Of a DNA stretch of 64,000 nucleotides, positions 22,728 through 35,423 are shown in pieces. The notes beneath the pieces were generated by a model. That model was not told the DNA's origin. It searched no databases and saw only the letters and a program-made list of their open reading frames with translations. The stretch lies in contig NC_065876.1 in assembly GCF_933775445.1 (NCBI RefSeq), positions 15,438,001 through 15,502,000 of the forward strand, written 5' to 3'. The DNA is from Argentina anserina (taxonomy: Eukaryota; Streptophyta; Magnoliopsida; Rosales; Rosaceae). Made by a program: the position numbers and the translations under genes. The first letter of the stretch is position 1. Every line of letters starts with the position of its first letter.

Positions 22728-25700
22728 GTGGGTTCTGAACACGAAACAAAGGGTTCTCTACTCACTTTTTTCACCTATGTCCAAAAGGCTGAGACTCAGC
22801 AAGAGAGTAGTCTTCAGGCACCTATCGTTTCCAGTCTTACTGTTCATGTTCGTTCTCCGGCACAACCCCTTCCGCAAACAACTTCAGCTCCTTTTCATCC
22901 CCAAGGACAAACAACTATTCAATTACTTCTGAAACCATATATCTATGGTATGGTTGAGCATGATCATCCTACCGCTGGAGGAGCACCTACATCCTCCAGC
23001 GCTGGTCGTGGTCAATTTGGTATGGCTTTTAATATTTCTAACTTTGTTAGTTTTGATACATGGATTATTGATTCTGGTGCATCTGATCATATGACTTACG
23101 AAAAATCTTATTTTACCATACTATCTTCTCCACCTGTACCCTATGTTACTAATGCTAATGGTGAAGCATTTCCCGTGTTAGGGACATGGTCCGTTCATAT
23201 TACTCCCACCATAGAACTTCACAATATGCTCTATGTACCTGCTTTATCTCATCATTTGATATCTGTTCCCCAATTGAACGCTGACGCTCAGTGCTCTGTG
23301 ACATTTTTTCCTATGTATGTGCTATTTCAAGATCTTCTCACCGGGGAGTTAATTGGTCGGGGGTATCTGAGGGGCCGGTTGTTTCATATGGATCAGACAT
23401 ATGCGAGGGAGAAACCAGGGGCACAGTATCGGACCGCTTTAATCTCCACTTCTGACAAGTTAAGTGAAGTTTGGTTATGGCATCGTCGCTTAGGGCATCC
23501 ATCTTTTAGTGTTATGAAAAAATCTATGCCTTCCTTGTTTATTAGTGTGGATGAGTCTTCTTTGCGTTGTGAGACATGTGTTTTGGGTAAGAGTCATCGC
23601 TCTACTTATTCCCCTAGTACTTTTAATAAACGTACTCTTCCTTTTGAATCAATTCATTATGATATTTGGGGACCTTCCAAAGAGTCTACTGTGTCATGCA
23701 TGCGATATTATGTGTCATACATTGATGATTGCACCCGTTTTTCATGGATTGTTCTTCTCAGAACTAAAGATGAGGTTTTTCCGGCTTTTCAAGCCTTCTA
23801 TACCACTGTCCAAACACAATATAATGCCACAATTAGAGTTTTTCGTTCTGATAATGGGGGGGGAATATGTGAATCATGTCTTTCAGGAGTTTTTTAACGC
23901 ACACGGAATTGTTGATCAAACAACATGTCCTTACACACCTGAGCAGGATGGCGTTTCTGAACGGAAAAATCGTCATTTACTTGATATGGCTTGGTGTATT
24001 CTTTTTAGTGCCCATATGCCCAAGTACCTTTGGGGTGATGCTGTCATAACTTCCGCCCACCTCATTAATCGTCTTCCCTCTCGTGTCCTTCAAGGAAAAG
24101 TTCCGTATGAGGTGCTTGCATCTCATGTCTCATAACCTTCTTTTCATAATCTTCCTGCTCGTGTTTTCGGTTGTGTTGCTTTTGTCCATCTTCCAAAACA
24201 TCAGAGGTCTAAGTTGGATGCCCGGGCAGTTAAATGTGTGTTTGTTGGGTATGGAGGCCATCAGAAAGGGTACCGGTGCTATCATCCACCTACCAAGAAG
24301 TATTATGTCACTATGGATGTTACTTTCTTTGAGGACATGAGCTATTTTACCTCTTTGGATACTGCTCTTCAGGGGGAGAATTCATATTTTGAAGAGCTGT
24401 ATCATGGAGAGGGGTTGACAAGTGAGCCAGTAGATATGGTGATAGGTTCAATTGAGATTACCAATGTGTCAGCTACACAGGCACCACCAGATGATTCCGG
24501 TGTAGTCACTCCAGAGATTCAGGTACCGGACGCTGACAACACAACTGCCTCTCATACCTCCCCTACTGTTGTTTATACCCCTGACCAACATTCCCCTTGT
24601 ACAGAAGATCACTCACCTAAGGTTAGTCATTCTATTAGGGCTCATACTGGTCAAGCTAATAGTAGACAATATGTCTTGCCAAATAGGTCTACTAGGGGTC
24701 AGCCAACAAAAAAATATGAACTACCCTTCAGGCTAAAACTAAGTATCATGTGGCAAATTTTATGTCTACCAAAAGATTGTCTAAGTCATATGAATAATTT
24801 GTGAATCAAATTTCTGCTGTATCAATACCTAACAAAGTGCAGGATGCATTGGGAGATCCAAAATGGAGGAAAGCGATGGAGGAAGAGATGGAAGCATTAC
24901 AGAAGAACGATACTTGGGAGCTTGTATTTCCACCACATGGCAAGAAGACTGTGGGATGTCGTTGGGTGTTTACAGTCAAGCATAATCCAGATGGGTCAGT
25001 AAGCCGGTATAAAGCACGCCTAGTAGCAAAGGGGTTCACTCAGACATATGGCATAGACTATGATGAGACATTTGCACCTGTTGCAAAGATAAACACTATT
25101 CGGGTATTGCTCTCTTGTGCTGCTAACTTAAACTGGCCACTTAGACAGTTTGATGTTAAGAATGCATTCCTTCATGGAGAACTAACAGAGGAAGTGTACA
25201 TAGATCTTCCGCTTGGATATGTGTCTGCTTCTCCAAGTAACTTTGTATGCAGATTGAGAAAGTCTTTGTATGGTCTTAAACAGTCACCTCGTGCTTGGTT
25301 TAGAAGATTCTCACAGTTTATGAGAAAAATTGGCTACAGACAGAGTAATTCAGACCACACATTATTTCTCAAACATCAACAAGGGAAGGTAACAGCCCTA
25401 ATTATATATGTTGATGATATGATAGTTACAGGGAATGATACTGTTGAGGTGGATAGATTACAGAAACAGCTAGCCATCGAGTTTGAGATGAAGGACCTTG
25501 GTACACTCAAATACTTCTTGGGCATTGAGGTAGCCCGTGGAAATGATGGTATCTATCTATGTCAGAGGAAGTACATCCTTGATCTACTAACAGAGACCGG
25601 TATGCTAGATTGCACTCCCATTGATACTTCTATTGAGCAGAACCATCGGCTAGCAGAATATCCAGATCAAGTGCCTACTGAAAAACCTCGTTATCAGAGG

Positions 25701-26366
25701 TTAATTGGACGTCTGATTTATTTATCACATACCAGACTAGATGTTGCGTATGCAGTAAGTGTTGTGAGTCAGTTCATGCATAATCCCAGTGTAGACCACA
25801 TGGATGCTGTTGTAAGGATTTTGAGGTATTTGAAGTCAGCTCCAGGAAGAGGAGTAATGTTCTCTAATCACAATAATATCCTTGAGGTTTGTGGCTTCAC
25901 AGATGCAGTCTGGGCTGGAAATATTACAGATCGGAGATCCACATCAGGGTACTTTACCTTTGTTGGAGGTAATCTTGTTACATGGAAGAGTAAGAAACAA
26001 AAAGTGATAGCTCGATCTAGTGCTGAAGCAGAATACAGAGGTATGGCTCAGGGAGTGTGTGAATTGTTATGGCTTTCAAATTTGCTACAAGACTTGGGTA
26101 TTAAGCCTAAGGATGCTATGAAGCTATACTGTGACAACAAGGAAGCTATTGATATCTCACAGAATCTTGTACAACATGATCGTACAAAACATGTGGAGGT
26201 TGATCGTCATTTTATAAAGGAGAAGCTAGATGCAAAGATCATTAGTTTTTCTTTTGTTCATACAGAAGAGCAACTTGCCGATATGCTCACAAAAGGAGTG
26301 TCTAAGAAGGCCTTTTATGACTCACTTAGCAAGTTGGGCATGGTTGATGTGTATGCGCCAACTTGA
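22728..26366 (+). pseudogene. gag-pol relic of copia copy 1
   Basis: Compared with copy 2, the gag start codon is GTG, most of gag is deleted, and the zinc knuckle is missing. Readable parts: protease WIIDSGASDHMTY (about 23061), GAG-pre-integrase WLWHRRLGHPSF with CETCVLGKSH, integrase core ending RSDNGG, a frameshift at an eight-G run (23866-23873), then EYVNHVFQEFFNAHGIVDQT, a stop near 24133, a further frameshift near 24725, and an open RT/RNase H block 24801-26366 with KARLVAKGFTQ, DVKNAFLHGEL, the catalytic YVDDM and SSAEAEYRGMAQGV. The RNase H motif normally DADWAG reads DAVWAG, losing an Asp. It cannot encode an active polyprotein. Confidence 0.93.
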
Positions 26367-26373
26367 GGGGGAG

Positions 26374-26504
26374 TGTTAGCGTGATTTATGCCAAAAATCA
26401 CGAACATGATTTGTGGAATTAGTGGAATGTGTATTAGGTTATATATAGGATAGATCATGATGTAATTAAGGAAGAAAGTAAATACAAGTTCATTCCTTTC
26501 CACT
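26374..26504 (+). repeat. 3' LTR of copia copy 1
   Basis: Begins TGTTAGCGTGA directly after the polypurine tract and ends ...TTTCCACT, as judged from the 5' remnant that abuts the primer site. At 131 bp it is short for copia. The end is CT rather than CA, matching copy 2. Confidence 0.8.
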
Positions 26505-27209
26505 ATACCCAAAGTAAAACGGAATGATCTACCAGTTGGAATAGTTTAGGTACCAGACTGGATATCTACGTCCTGCCCGACACCCACAGTAGGAGTGTGA
26601 TCCCCACTGCCCCACAATAAGAGTGTGCGTAACAGTTCCAGACCCAGCAGCTAGCCCGGACCCAATTGCAGGCCCAAAAGCTCCAAACCTCACCCAGATC
26701 AGTGAGGCCTAGACCCTTGCCCTACCAGCTTCACTACCGCCACCTCCGACCAAACCATCGCAGGCCAGCCCCAATCCAACTCCGACCAGATCCGGCCACG
26801 CCAACGACCACTTGACAGTCGCCACACCGATAAAACCACCACCAACCATCAGAGTAATCCGCCTAAGCCAAAAGACCTCCGACAAGAGGTTTCCGCCTAC
26901 GGCAGCACCCAGAAACACGGACAAGGACATGGACAACAACCATAGCAATCCGGCGTTGAAGCCCCAACCTGCCACCAAAGAACGACCACCACCTCGGTGT
27001 GGTCAAAACTAACATGCGGGACTTTTGATCATTCATTTCCATTGCCATGTTCTGTTTTGCAGTCGGAAATTTACTGTTCTATTGCTAGTTACTACATGAC
27101 TAAAAACAGTGATAGACTTTATTGGTTAGTTATGTTTAACTTTCAGTAAAGTCCTTTGTCCATGACACTCAGCAGTCTCAAACCTTCTGCTAATAGTGAA
27201 GAATCAGTT
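26505..27209. other. Intergenic with GC-rich, proline-coding patch
   Basis: Between the copia 3' LTR and the tRNA. The stretch about 26580-27000 is rich in CC and GCC triplets and has overlapping short frames on both strands with no family resemblance. Its composition resembles the patch at 15.0-15.9 kb and it may be an old retroelement leader. No gene is called. Confidence 0.4.
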
Positions 27210-27281
27210 GGGTCCATAGCTCAGTGGTAGAGCATTTGACTGCAGATCAAGAGGTCACCGGTTCGAACCCGGTTGGGCCCT
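27210..27281 (+). tRNA. tRNA-Cys (anticodon GCA)
   Basis: The 72-base gene folds as a standard cloverleaf. The acceptor GGGTCCA pairs with TGGGCCC (one G-U) and the discriminator is T. The D-arm is GCTCAGTGGTAGAGC, the anticodon loop CTGCAGA has GCA at 27242-27244, and the T-arm is ACCGG-TTCGAAC-CCGGT. A box (TAGCTCAGTGG) and B box (GGTTCGAACCC) are intact. A T5 run at 27305-27309 can serve as the pol III terminator. There is no intron and no encoded CCA, as expected for a nuclear gene. Confidence 0.97.
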
Positions 27282-27858
27282 AAACTATTATCATCTATAG
27301 ATACTTTTTGTTACTTTATCTGTAATTTATCTTCTATTTTTTTATACCAACAATTGCAAGAGAAAAAACAGCTGAAGGACAAACTCTTGGCAAGTTGTCA
27401 TTGATGCATGATTTCTAAGTTTGTCAAGTTGTGATCAATTTTAATTTAAAACGAGTACGAATTACACATTGATAAACTATAACTGCCTCAGCTTTTATAA
27501 AACTATAAATCATGCAAGGTACCAATTGCCTCTTCTAAACAAATAGGTGCTACATTATATCAGATGTGCTCACAACCAGAGAGGTTAACCCTCTAAATTC
27601 TAATTCAACTTCAGTAGTCTCAGAAGCAGCTTTACAAAAAGGAATAATTACATCCGCCCTGAGAATATCTGTCTACAATCTGACATAAAGTGGCAGATCA
27701 TTGTCATCTTATACGCCTACAAAGAACAGTATACACATCCCTTCACTGGACCTCTGCTTTATAAGTAGCGACACTCGATTAGTTTCAGCTGTAGATATGA
27801 AGAAATCTTCCAAAAGCGGATATGCGCCACCATAAAATTAAAGTTCTCTCTCTATTCC
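27282..27858. other. Intergenic, no gene seen
   Basis: Holds the pol III T-run (27305-27309). The rest is presumably the 3' flank of the minus-strand helicase relic that ends at 27859. No open frame or repeat of note. Confidence 0.5.
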
Positions 27859-30208
27859 TTATTCATCTGCTTCAGGAACGTGAGGCTCTTCTAGGTAGTT
27901 TGAGCTGCAGAAAAGCAAACCCCATATTACGACTGCGCTACTAGGGATTCAGAATGGCAACTTTGTTGACATTGGAACCATTAACAGGCAAGGAATCCTA
28001 CAAATAAGATAGAACGTGTAACTTACAATATCAAAATCAGTTTCTGTATACAAGCAATTCTTAATAGATGATTTTAGCAAGGAGAAATTTACTGTTGCAT
28101 TTAGTGTTGAGTCTATTGACTAACTCTTTGGGATTATCCAGTATTCAATTTTGTTCTGTATTTTGACCCACATTCTGCGACAACTCAACCTCAGTCCCTG
28201 AGAGGTTCCATAAGAATTTGATACCCAATGGTGGCCTGCCTTATCATGCTTTGGGTTTTCTTTTTTCCTTTTCAAATACACAAGAACAGTTGGACAAAAG
28301 CCTACCTAAGATAAGACACCCTCCTCATTTAACAAGTCGAAAAACAGAAGTCGCTGAGAGAGGCAAGGACATAGAGCTATGATTTGATTAATGGACACGA
28401 GTACCAATACTAATATTTATCTCTTTTGGTACATATTTCTCAAACAACCATGAGTGAAACGACTAAAAAAGTATTTACAAACTTACCTTCTCTTTTGAAG
28501 CCTTTACCTTTTCTTTTGAAGCCTCGTCACTAGATTCTTGAAGATTTGTAATTTCCAACTGATCTAAGTACAGCATTATCTGCATCGCATATAGTAACAA
28601 TAGGGTAAAAAAAGAGTGCCAACAAGACCTGGTATAAATATGCAAATACGCCACAGCTAACATCAAGCAGTCATGAGATTGTTGAATATTCTTTCATTTT
28701 TTTGTGAAAGCATTTGTAAGACTTTAAGCAAGAGGAAACTCAGTAATCATAGCTAAGTTCTATGAAACAAATTTGCAAATTCAGGCACAATATGAACTTT
28801 CTTTTTATCTTTTTTGGTACTGACCAGCGTAATTTCAATTTGGCATCCCAGTAGTTTCCCTAGAACTGTACCTTGTTGGGTAAATGCGCAGTTGAAGAAT
28901 CAGTTGCTATGACCTGTACGCCAAGGAAATTATTGTGGCTAATCTTGTGGTACTGACAAAAGGGGCACAAGATGGTACCAAAAACACATCCATCTTCATC
29001 ACACCATTCACCCTGTCCAAGACTCGACAATCAACTGATGACATGTCAGTTATCAGTACACGTATGCCTGCTGATGTCTTCCCAGTCTGAGACTTCAATA
29101 TTTCATTATGAAGAGATTCTGAGTGGTTTTGATGACGACGATGACGAAGTCATTGAGCATGTTACATGTAGATTATTCTCAGGTAGCCCCAATGGGCTTC
29201 TGCAGAGTGAGCAAGAAATTTCTAGTTTCTTGTCCATGAAAGTACCAACTGACACAGATGAAGCAGCACAACTACTCGGGGTCAGATCAACTTTAGAATT
29301 ACATTGGTGTTCTGAATAATCAGTCTCGCTGAATTTAATTGTGTGAATGGCATCTCTATCTGTTATTGTGTCTTTTATGGAACCCGGACAATCATTAGAA
29401 TCAAGAGCACCACCAGATTGTACCTGACTGGAGTTGACCAAGGATGAATACATGGACTTTCGCCATTTCTGGATATGAGAATTTACACTCAAATCCAGAG
29501 ATGATTCTGTTTCTATCATTGAGCTGTAAGAGCTCAAAGTTGCATTCTTTTCAGGAGTGGTGGCTACAGAACAATGAGCCCTTGGAGAAGAATTTCTATA
29601 ATTGGTTAACAATGCCGATTGGAATGAGAATTGGTCTGAGAAGAAAGGAGAAGATTCAACAGTAGTCGAAGAAGAACAACAGTTCTCATCCTTAATAACT
29701 GATCCTGGACTACATGTGGAAAAGAAGCCATCTGTATAAGGGAATTCCTTGACAATTGAGATGTCTGGATCTGCATCAGAGAAGGCCATGGACAAAGATG
29801 GCTTAGGGTACCTGCAAAGAGATGGTATCGATCATGTAAAATGTTCAACTGTTTAGTTATATCGACAGGTGGGAAAAGTTTCTGCTACCTAGCAATTGAC
29901 TACAGAAAAATAGTCCTGCAATAAAATATTAAGAAAATCCATCCTGATTAAGACAAGACTCTGCAGGCAACTGATATATCTACAAATAAGGTGAAATATA
30001 TAACTTCAACAGTTCAATTTCCATCAAACAGGTAAAACAATATTTTTCCTTAAGAAGATGCAGCAAACTCAACCCCCTAGATTAAGCAATGTTAGCCAAC
30101 CCTAGCTGGGCTGGGACAGAGAGAGTATAAGGCCATAACTACATGATCATCAATATATAGAGCTGAGCCTGTAATTAAGCTGCCTCAAGTATCTGTAATC
30201 ATGAAATG

Positions 30209-30376
30209 AGTAGAAAAGGTATATATTCTCTCTTAATTGATATGAACAATTACAAAGTATTTATAGAGATCTAAACTACTGTTTATCTAGTATGAAACCA
30301 AATACAGATTTGTCAATTAGTATGGCTATAGATTTAGTTGGTGAGATTGTTTGTTGTTTGTTGACTCATGCTAACA
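30209..30376 (-). repeat. 3' LTR of copia copy 2
   Basis: On the minus strand it begins TGTTAGCATGAGTC and ends ...CCTTTTCTACT. Termini are TG...CT, a non-canonical pair known among plant copia elements. Confidence 0.95.
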
Positions 30377-30383
30377 CTCTCCC

Positions 30384-33300
30384 TCAAGTTGGTGCATACA
30401 TATCGACCATGCCCAACTTGCTAAGTGAGTCATAAAAAACCTTCTTAGATACTCATTTTGTGAGTATATCTGCAAATTGCTCTTCTGAAAGAACAAAAGG
30501 AAAGCTAATGATTTTAGCATCTAGCTTCTCCTTTATAAAGTGACGATCAACCTCCACATGCTTTGTACGATCATGTTGTACAAGATTATGTGAAATATCA
30601 ACAGCTGCCTTGTTGTCACAGTACAACTGCATAACATTCTTAGGCTTAACACCCAAATCTTGTAGCAAATTTCTAAGCCATAACAACTCGCATACTCCCT
30701 GAGCCATACCTCTGTATTCTGCTTCAGCACTAGATCGAGCTACCACCTTTTGTTTCTTACTCTTCCAAGTAACAAGATTACCCCCAACAAAAATAAAGTA
30801 CCCTGATGTGGACCTCCGATCTGTAATATTTTCAGCCCAGTCTGCATCTGTGAAACCACAAACCTCAATGGTATTGTTGTGATTAGAAAACATTACTCCT
30901 CTTCCTGGAGCTGACTTCAAATACCTCAAAATCCTCACAACAGCATCCATGTGATCCATACTGGGATTATGCATGAACTGACTTACTACACTTACTACAT
31001 ACGCAAGATCTGGTCTGGTATGTGACAAATAAATCAGGCGTCCAACTAGCCTTTGATAACGAGTTTTGTCAGTAGGTACCTGATTTAGGTGCTCTGCTAA
31101 TCGATGGTTTTGCTCAATAGGAGTATCGATTGGAGTGCAATCCAACATACCTGTCTCTGTTAGTAGATCAAGGATGTACTTCCTCTGACACAGATAGATA
31201 CCATCACTTTCCCGGGCTACCTCAATGCCTAAGAAGTACTTGAGTGTACCTAGGTCCTTCATCTCGAATTTTGTGGCTAGCTGTTTTTGTAATCTGTCCA
31301 CCTCAATAGTATCGTTACCAGTAACTACCATATCATCAACATATATAATTAGGGTTGTTACCTTCCCTTGTTGATGTTTGAGAAATAATGTGTGGTCTGA
31401 ATTACTCTGTCTGTAGCCAATTTTCCTCATGAATTGTGAAAATCTTCCAAACCAAGCACGAGGAGACTGTTTAAGACCATATAAAGACTTTCTCAACCTG
31501 CATACACAGTTATCTGGAGAAGCTGCCACATATCCAGGAGGAATATCCATATACACTTCCTCTGTAAGTTCTCCATGAAGGAATGCATTCTTAACATCAA
31601 ATTGTCTAAGCGGCCAGTTTAAGGTAGCAGCAAAGGAGAGCAATACCCGAATAGTGTTCATCTTTGCAACAGGTGCAAAAGTCTCATCATAGTCTATGCC
31701 ATATGTTTGGGTGAACCCTTTTGCTACTAGGCGTGCTTTACTGTAAACACCCAACGACATCCCACTACCTTCTTGCCATGTGGTGGAGATACAAGCTCCC
31801 ACGTATTGTTCTTATGTAATGCTTCCATCTCTTCCTCCATCGTTTTCCTCCATTTTGGATCTTCTAATGCATCCATGCACTATGTTAGGTATTGATACAG
31901 CAGAAATTTGATTCACAAATGATTCATATGACTTAGACAATCTTTTAGTAGACATAAAATTTGCCACATGATACTTAGCTTTAGCCTGAAGGGTAGGTTC
32001 ATATTTTTTTGTTGGCTGACCCCGAGTAGACCTATTTGGCAGGATATATTGTCTACTATTAGCTTCACTAGTACTAGTCCCAATAGAATTACTAACCTCC
32101 GATAAGTGATCTTCTGTACCAGGGGAACGTTGGCCAGGGGTATAAATAACAGTAGGGGAGGCAGTTGTGCTCTCAGCTTCCGGTACCTGAATCTCTGGAG
32201 TGTTTATACCAGAATCATCTGGTGGTGCATGTGCAGCTGACACATCAGTAATCCCAACCGAATCTGGCACCATATCTCCTGGCTGACTTGTCTCCCCCTT
32301 TCCATGATACAGTTCTTCAAAATATGAAATCTCCTCGTGAAGAGCAGTATCAGAAGATGTAAAATAACTCATGTCCTCAAAGAAAGAAACATCCATAGTG
32401 ACATAATACTGTCTGGTAGGTGGATGAAAGCATCTGTACCCTTTTTGATGTCCTCCGTATCCAACGAACACACATTTAACCCTCGGGCATCCAACTTAGA
32501 CCTATGATGTTTTGGAAGATGGACAAAAGCAACACAACCGAAAACACGGGCTGGAAGATTATGAAAAGAGGGTAAGGAAACATGGGAAACAAGCACCTCA
32601 TATGGAACTCTGTCTTCAAGGACACGAGATGGAAGACGATTAATGAGGTGAGCGGAAGTTATGACAGCATCACCCCAAAGGTATTTAGGCATATGGGCAC
32701 TAAAGAGAATACACCGAGCCATATCAAGTAAATGACGATTTTTCCTTTCAGAAACTCTATTCTGCTCAGGTGTGTAAGGACACGTTGTTTGATGAACAAT
32801 TCCGTGTGTGTTAAAAAAACTCCTGAAAGACACGATTCACATATTCCCCCCCCATTATCAGAACGAAGAATTTTAATTGTGGCATTATATTATTTTTGGA
32901 CAGTGGTATAGAAGGCTTGAAAAGCTGAAAAAACCTCCTTTTTGGTTTTTAGAAGAACAATCCATGAAAGACGTGTGCAATCATCAATAAATGACACATA
33001 ATACCGCATTCCCGACACAGTAGATTCTTTGGAGGGTCCCCAAACATCAGAATGAATTAATTCAAAAGGAATAATACTTTTATTAGAAGTACTAGGGGAA
33101 TAAGTAGACCGATGACTTTTGCCCAAAACACATGTTTCACAACGAAAAACTGACTCATCCACACCAATAAACAAAGTAGGTATGGATTTTTTCATAACAC
33201 TAAATGAAGGATGCCCTAAGCGACGATGCCATAACCAAACTTCACTTAGCTTATCAGAAGTGGAGAGCAAAGCAATCCGGGACTGTGCCCCTGGTTTTTC

Positions 33301-33687
33301 CCCCGCATATGTCTGATCCAGATGAAACAACCTGCCCCGTAGATACCCCCGACCAATTAACTCCTCGGTGAGAAGATCCTGAAATATCATATACATCGGA
33401 AAAAATGTCACAGAGCACTTAGCTTCAGTGTTCATTTGTGGGACAGATATCAAATGATGAGATAAAGCAGGTACATATAAGACATTGTGAAGCTCTATTG
33501 TGGGAGTAATACGAACTGATCCTTTTCCTAAAACGGGGAAGGCCTCACCATTAGCATTAGTAACATATGGTACTGGTGGGGGAGATAATATAGTAAAATA
33601 AGATTTGTCATAAGTCATATGATCAGACGCACCAGAATCAATAATCCATGTATCAAAACCATCAAAGTGAGAAATATGTAAAGCCAT
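30384..33687 (-). pseudogene. pol relic of copia copy 2
   Basis: Protease WIIDSGASDHMTY, GAG-pre-integrase WLWHRRLGHPSF, integrase, RT (QFDVKNAFLHGEL, YVDDM) and RNase H (DADWAENITDRRSTSGY, SSAEAEYRGMAQG) are all readable. Lesions: a stop after TTVQK (CAA to TAA, about 32890), the eight-G frameshift at 32846-32853, a frameshift near 32470, a deletion plus frameshift removing the stretch before KARLVAKGFTQ (about 31750-31810), and a TGA after ADILTK (30453-30455) for Gly. RNase H reads DADWAE where DADWAG is usual. Confidence 0.93.
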
Positions 33688-33716
33688 ACCAATCTTACCA
33701 CGACCAGCTATTGATG

Positions 33717-34700
33717 CTATGGGTGTTGCTCCTCTGCTGTATGATGATCATGTCCAACCACACCATAAATATCTGATTCCTGGACCAGTTGAATAGCTGC
33801 TTTTGTCTTAGGACGATAATTAGGCCTTTGGGGCCTAAGGTGTGGATACAACTTCCAACAGGTTACACGAGCATGGTTTGTATCATGGCAATAAGAACAA
33901 GGAGGGCGGGGCTGGTTCCCGAAACCTGGTGGTGGTTCTCGGTGATGAAGTGGAGATGAAGTGGCCTGCTGAAGGGGTGGTGCTGAAGATCTAGCATGAA
34001 TAGTAAGGCTTGAAACTTCAACTTGTGTCTGATGAAGACTTTCCTGGTGAGATTCATCCTTACGGATATAGGTGAAAGCTGTAATTAAGCTAGGGGGTTC
34101 GGTCTGGCGGAGTAATTCCCCTTTCGCACTGTTATGTTTAGTATCAAGACCTTTCAGAAAATGGTGGACTCGCACAAGCTCCTTCTCACGTTGGTACCAA
34201 ACAATATCCTCCTGATGTTTGATCATGCAAGGACGTTTCACATCAATCTCTGCCCAAATATTTCTTAGTTTGGTGAAATATTGCGCCACCGGTTGCCCAT
34301 CTTGTTGCATCGCCAAAGCGGTGCACATTAACTCATGAACCTGTATGAAATCAGAATCATTAGTGTATAAACCTTCAAGTGTCAGCCATATTGCCTGCGC
34401 AGTGTCACATGCCTCCACCAAATCAATTATTTCGTCATTCATAGCTTTCCACAAGACGGACATCACAAGGCTATCATCATCGTCCCATTTAGTGTAGGCA
34501 ATAATATCATCTTTACTAGGAGCCTGAGTGAGTCCGGTTACATGCCCCATCTTGTGCATACCGCGAAGATGAGCCGCCATAAGTCGCTTCCATTTAAGGA
34601 AATTGGTTCCATTGAGTTTAGTACCCCTAAAGGACCCACTGTCAGAACTCTTGACAGATACTTCAAATTTCGGAACATCAACTTCGTCTCCAGAACCCAT
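33717..34700 (-). CDS. gag of copia copy 2
   Basis: A 327-residue open frame starting at ATG 34700, soon after the GC-rich leader. It shows the copia gag core (LNGTNFLKWKRLMAAHLRG; FLKGLDTKHNSAKGELL) and a zinc knuckle CSYCHDTNHARVTC (C-X2-C-X4-H-X4-C) near residue 270. It forms the capsid-like particle and binds element RNA. The frame ends at 33717 through a one-base shift before the protease; copia Gag and Pol are normally one frame, so this looks like decay. Gag alone could still be made. Confidence 0.88.
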   Translation of the reverse strand: MGSGDEVDVPKFEVSVKSSDSGSFRGTKLNGTNFLKWKRLMAAHLRGMHKMGHVTGLTQAPSKDDIIAYTKWDDDDSLVMSVLWKAMNDEIIDLVEACDTAQAIWLTLEGLYTNDSDFIQVHELMCTALAMQQDGQPVAQYFTKLRNIWAEIDVKRPCMIKHQEDIVWYQREKELVRVHHFLKGLDTKHNSAKGELLRQTEPPSLITAFTYIRKDESHQESLHQTQVEVSSLTIHARSSAPPLQQATSSPLHHREPPPGFGNQPRPPCSYCHDTNHARVTCWKLYPHLRPQRPNYRPKTKAAIQLVQESDIYGVVGHDHHTAEEQHP

Positions 34701-35423
34701 TGGAAAGGAAATAGAAAAACAGAATCAGGATTTATGCAGCGGAAACACCAAAAAAACTGATAAGAACCTGTCTTCGGTGCACGTTCACTGTCAGTGCACC
34801 TACACAGATATTAAAGAGATATGAATTCTGGGCCGGGTCGGATCTTGTGCGGGTCAGATTTGAAGTCGGGTCGGGTCAAAGCCGGGTCGGGTCGTATCTG
34901 GGTCGGGTCGGACCCGGGATAAATCCGGGTTGGATCGAGTGGGCCGGGCCGCACCGTTTATGGGCTGGGCCGGGTCGAGTTCGGGCCGGGTTTTAATTGA
35001 ACCGGGTCGGGAGATCGATTTAGGGTTGATTTTCTCCGATTTGGGGTTGATTTGATTTTCTGCGATTTGGAGGAGAACACGTCCGGTGAAGTGCGGCGAC
35101 TGAGGAGCGGCGACTGAGGAGCGGCGAGCGACGTCGGAGCGGGGGGCACGGAGATAGCAACAGCGGCGCAGCGGTGACGAGAGGACGACGTCGGGGAGAG
35201 AGCGGAGCGGACGGCGTCGGGCCGAGAATCAGCGGGAGCGCTGGAGGAGTGTCGGCGACGTCGGGCTTGGCTCAGGTGAAGGACGACGTCGGGGAGCACC
35301 GGGGAACAGCGGTGATGGAGCGCCGGAGGGGAGGAGGCAGCGGCGAGCACGAAGGCAGTAGCCTGCCGGAAAAAAACGGGAAAAAATTGCCCAGAAAAAC
35401 AGAGCACGGAGGCTCTGATACCA

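Larger units (their letters stand above)
21833..26504 (+). mobile_element. Ty1/copia retrotransposon, copy 1, defective
   Basis: Order: 5' LTR remnant (21833-21904), primer-binding site TGGTATCAGAGC (21905-21916, initiator-Met type), GC-rich leader, gag-pol relic, polypurine tract GAGGGGGAG (26365-26373) and a 3' LTR (26374-26504). Protease, integrase, reverse transcriptase and RNase H in that order define the copia superfamily. The 5' LTR matches the 3' LTR only over its last 72 bases; upstream of 21833 similarity fades. No target duplication could be confirmed. Confidence 0.92.

Noticed and set aside
22044..22749. Several overlapping GC-rich frames before the copia pol
   Set aside because: They lie in the copia leader between primer site and gag on both strands, are Arg/Pro/Ser-rich and mutually exclusive. 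Copy 2 has the same kind of leader at 34.9-35.4 kb.
30085..30110. Second hAT-like end (gccaaccctagc) near the copia insertion
   Set aside because: Only about 10 bases match the terminus at 42597, with no subterminal repeats and no partner; likely chance.
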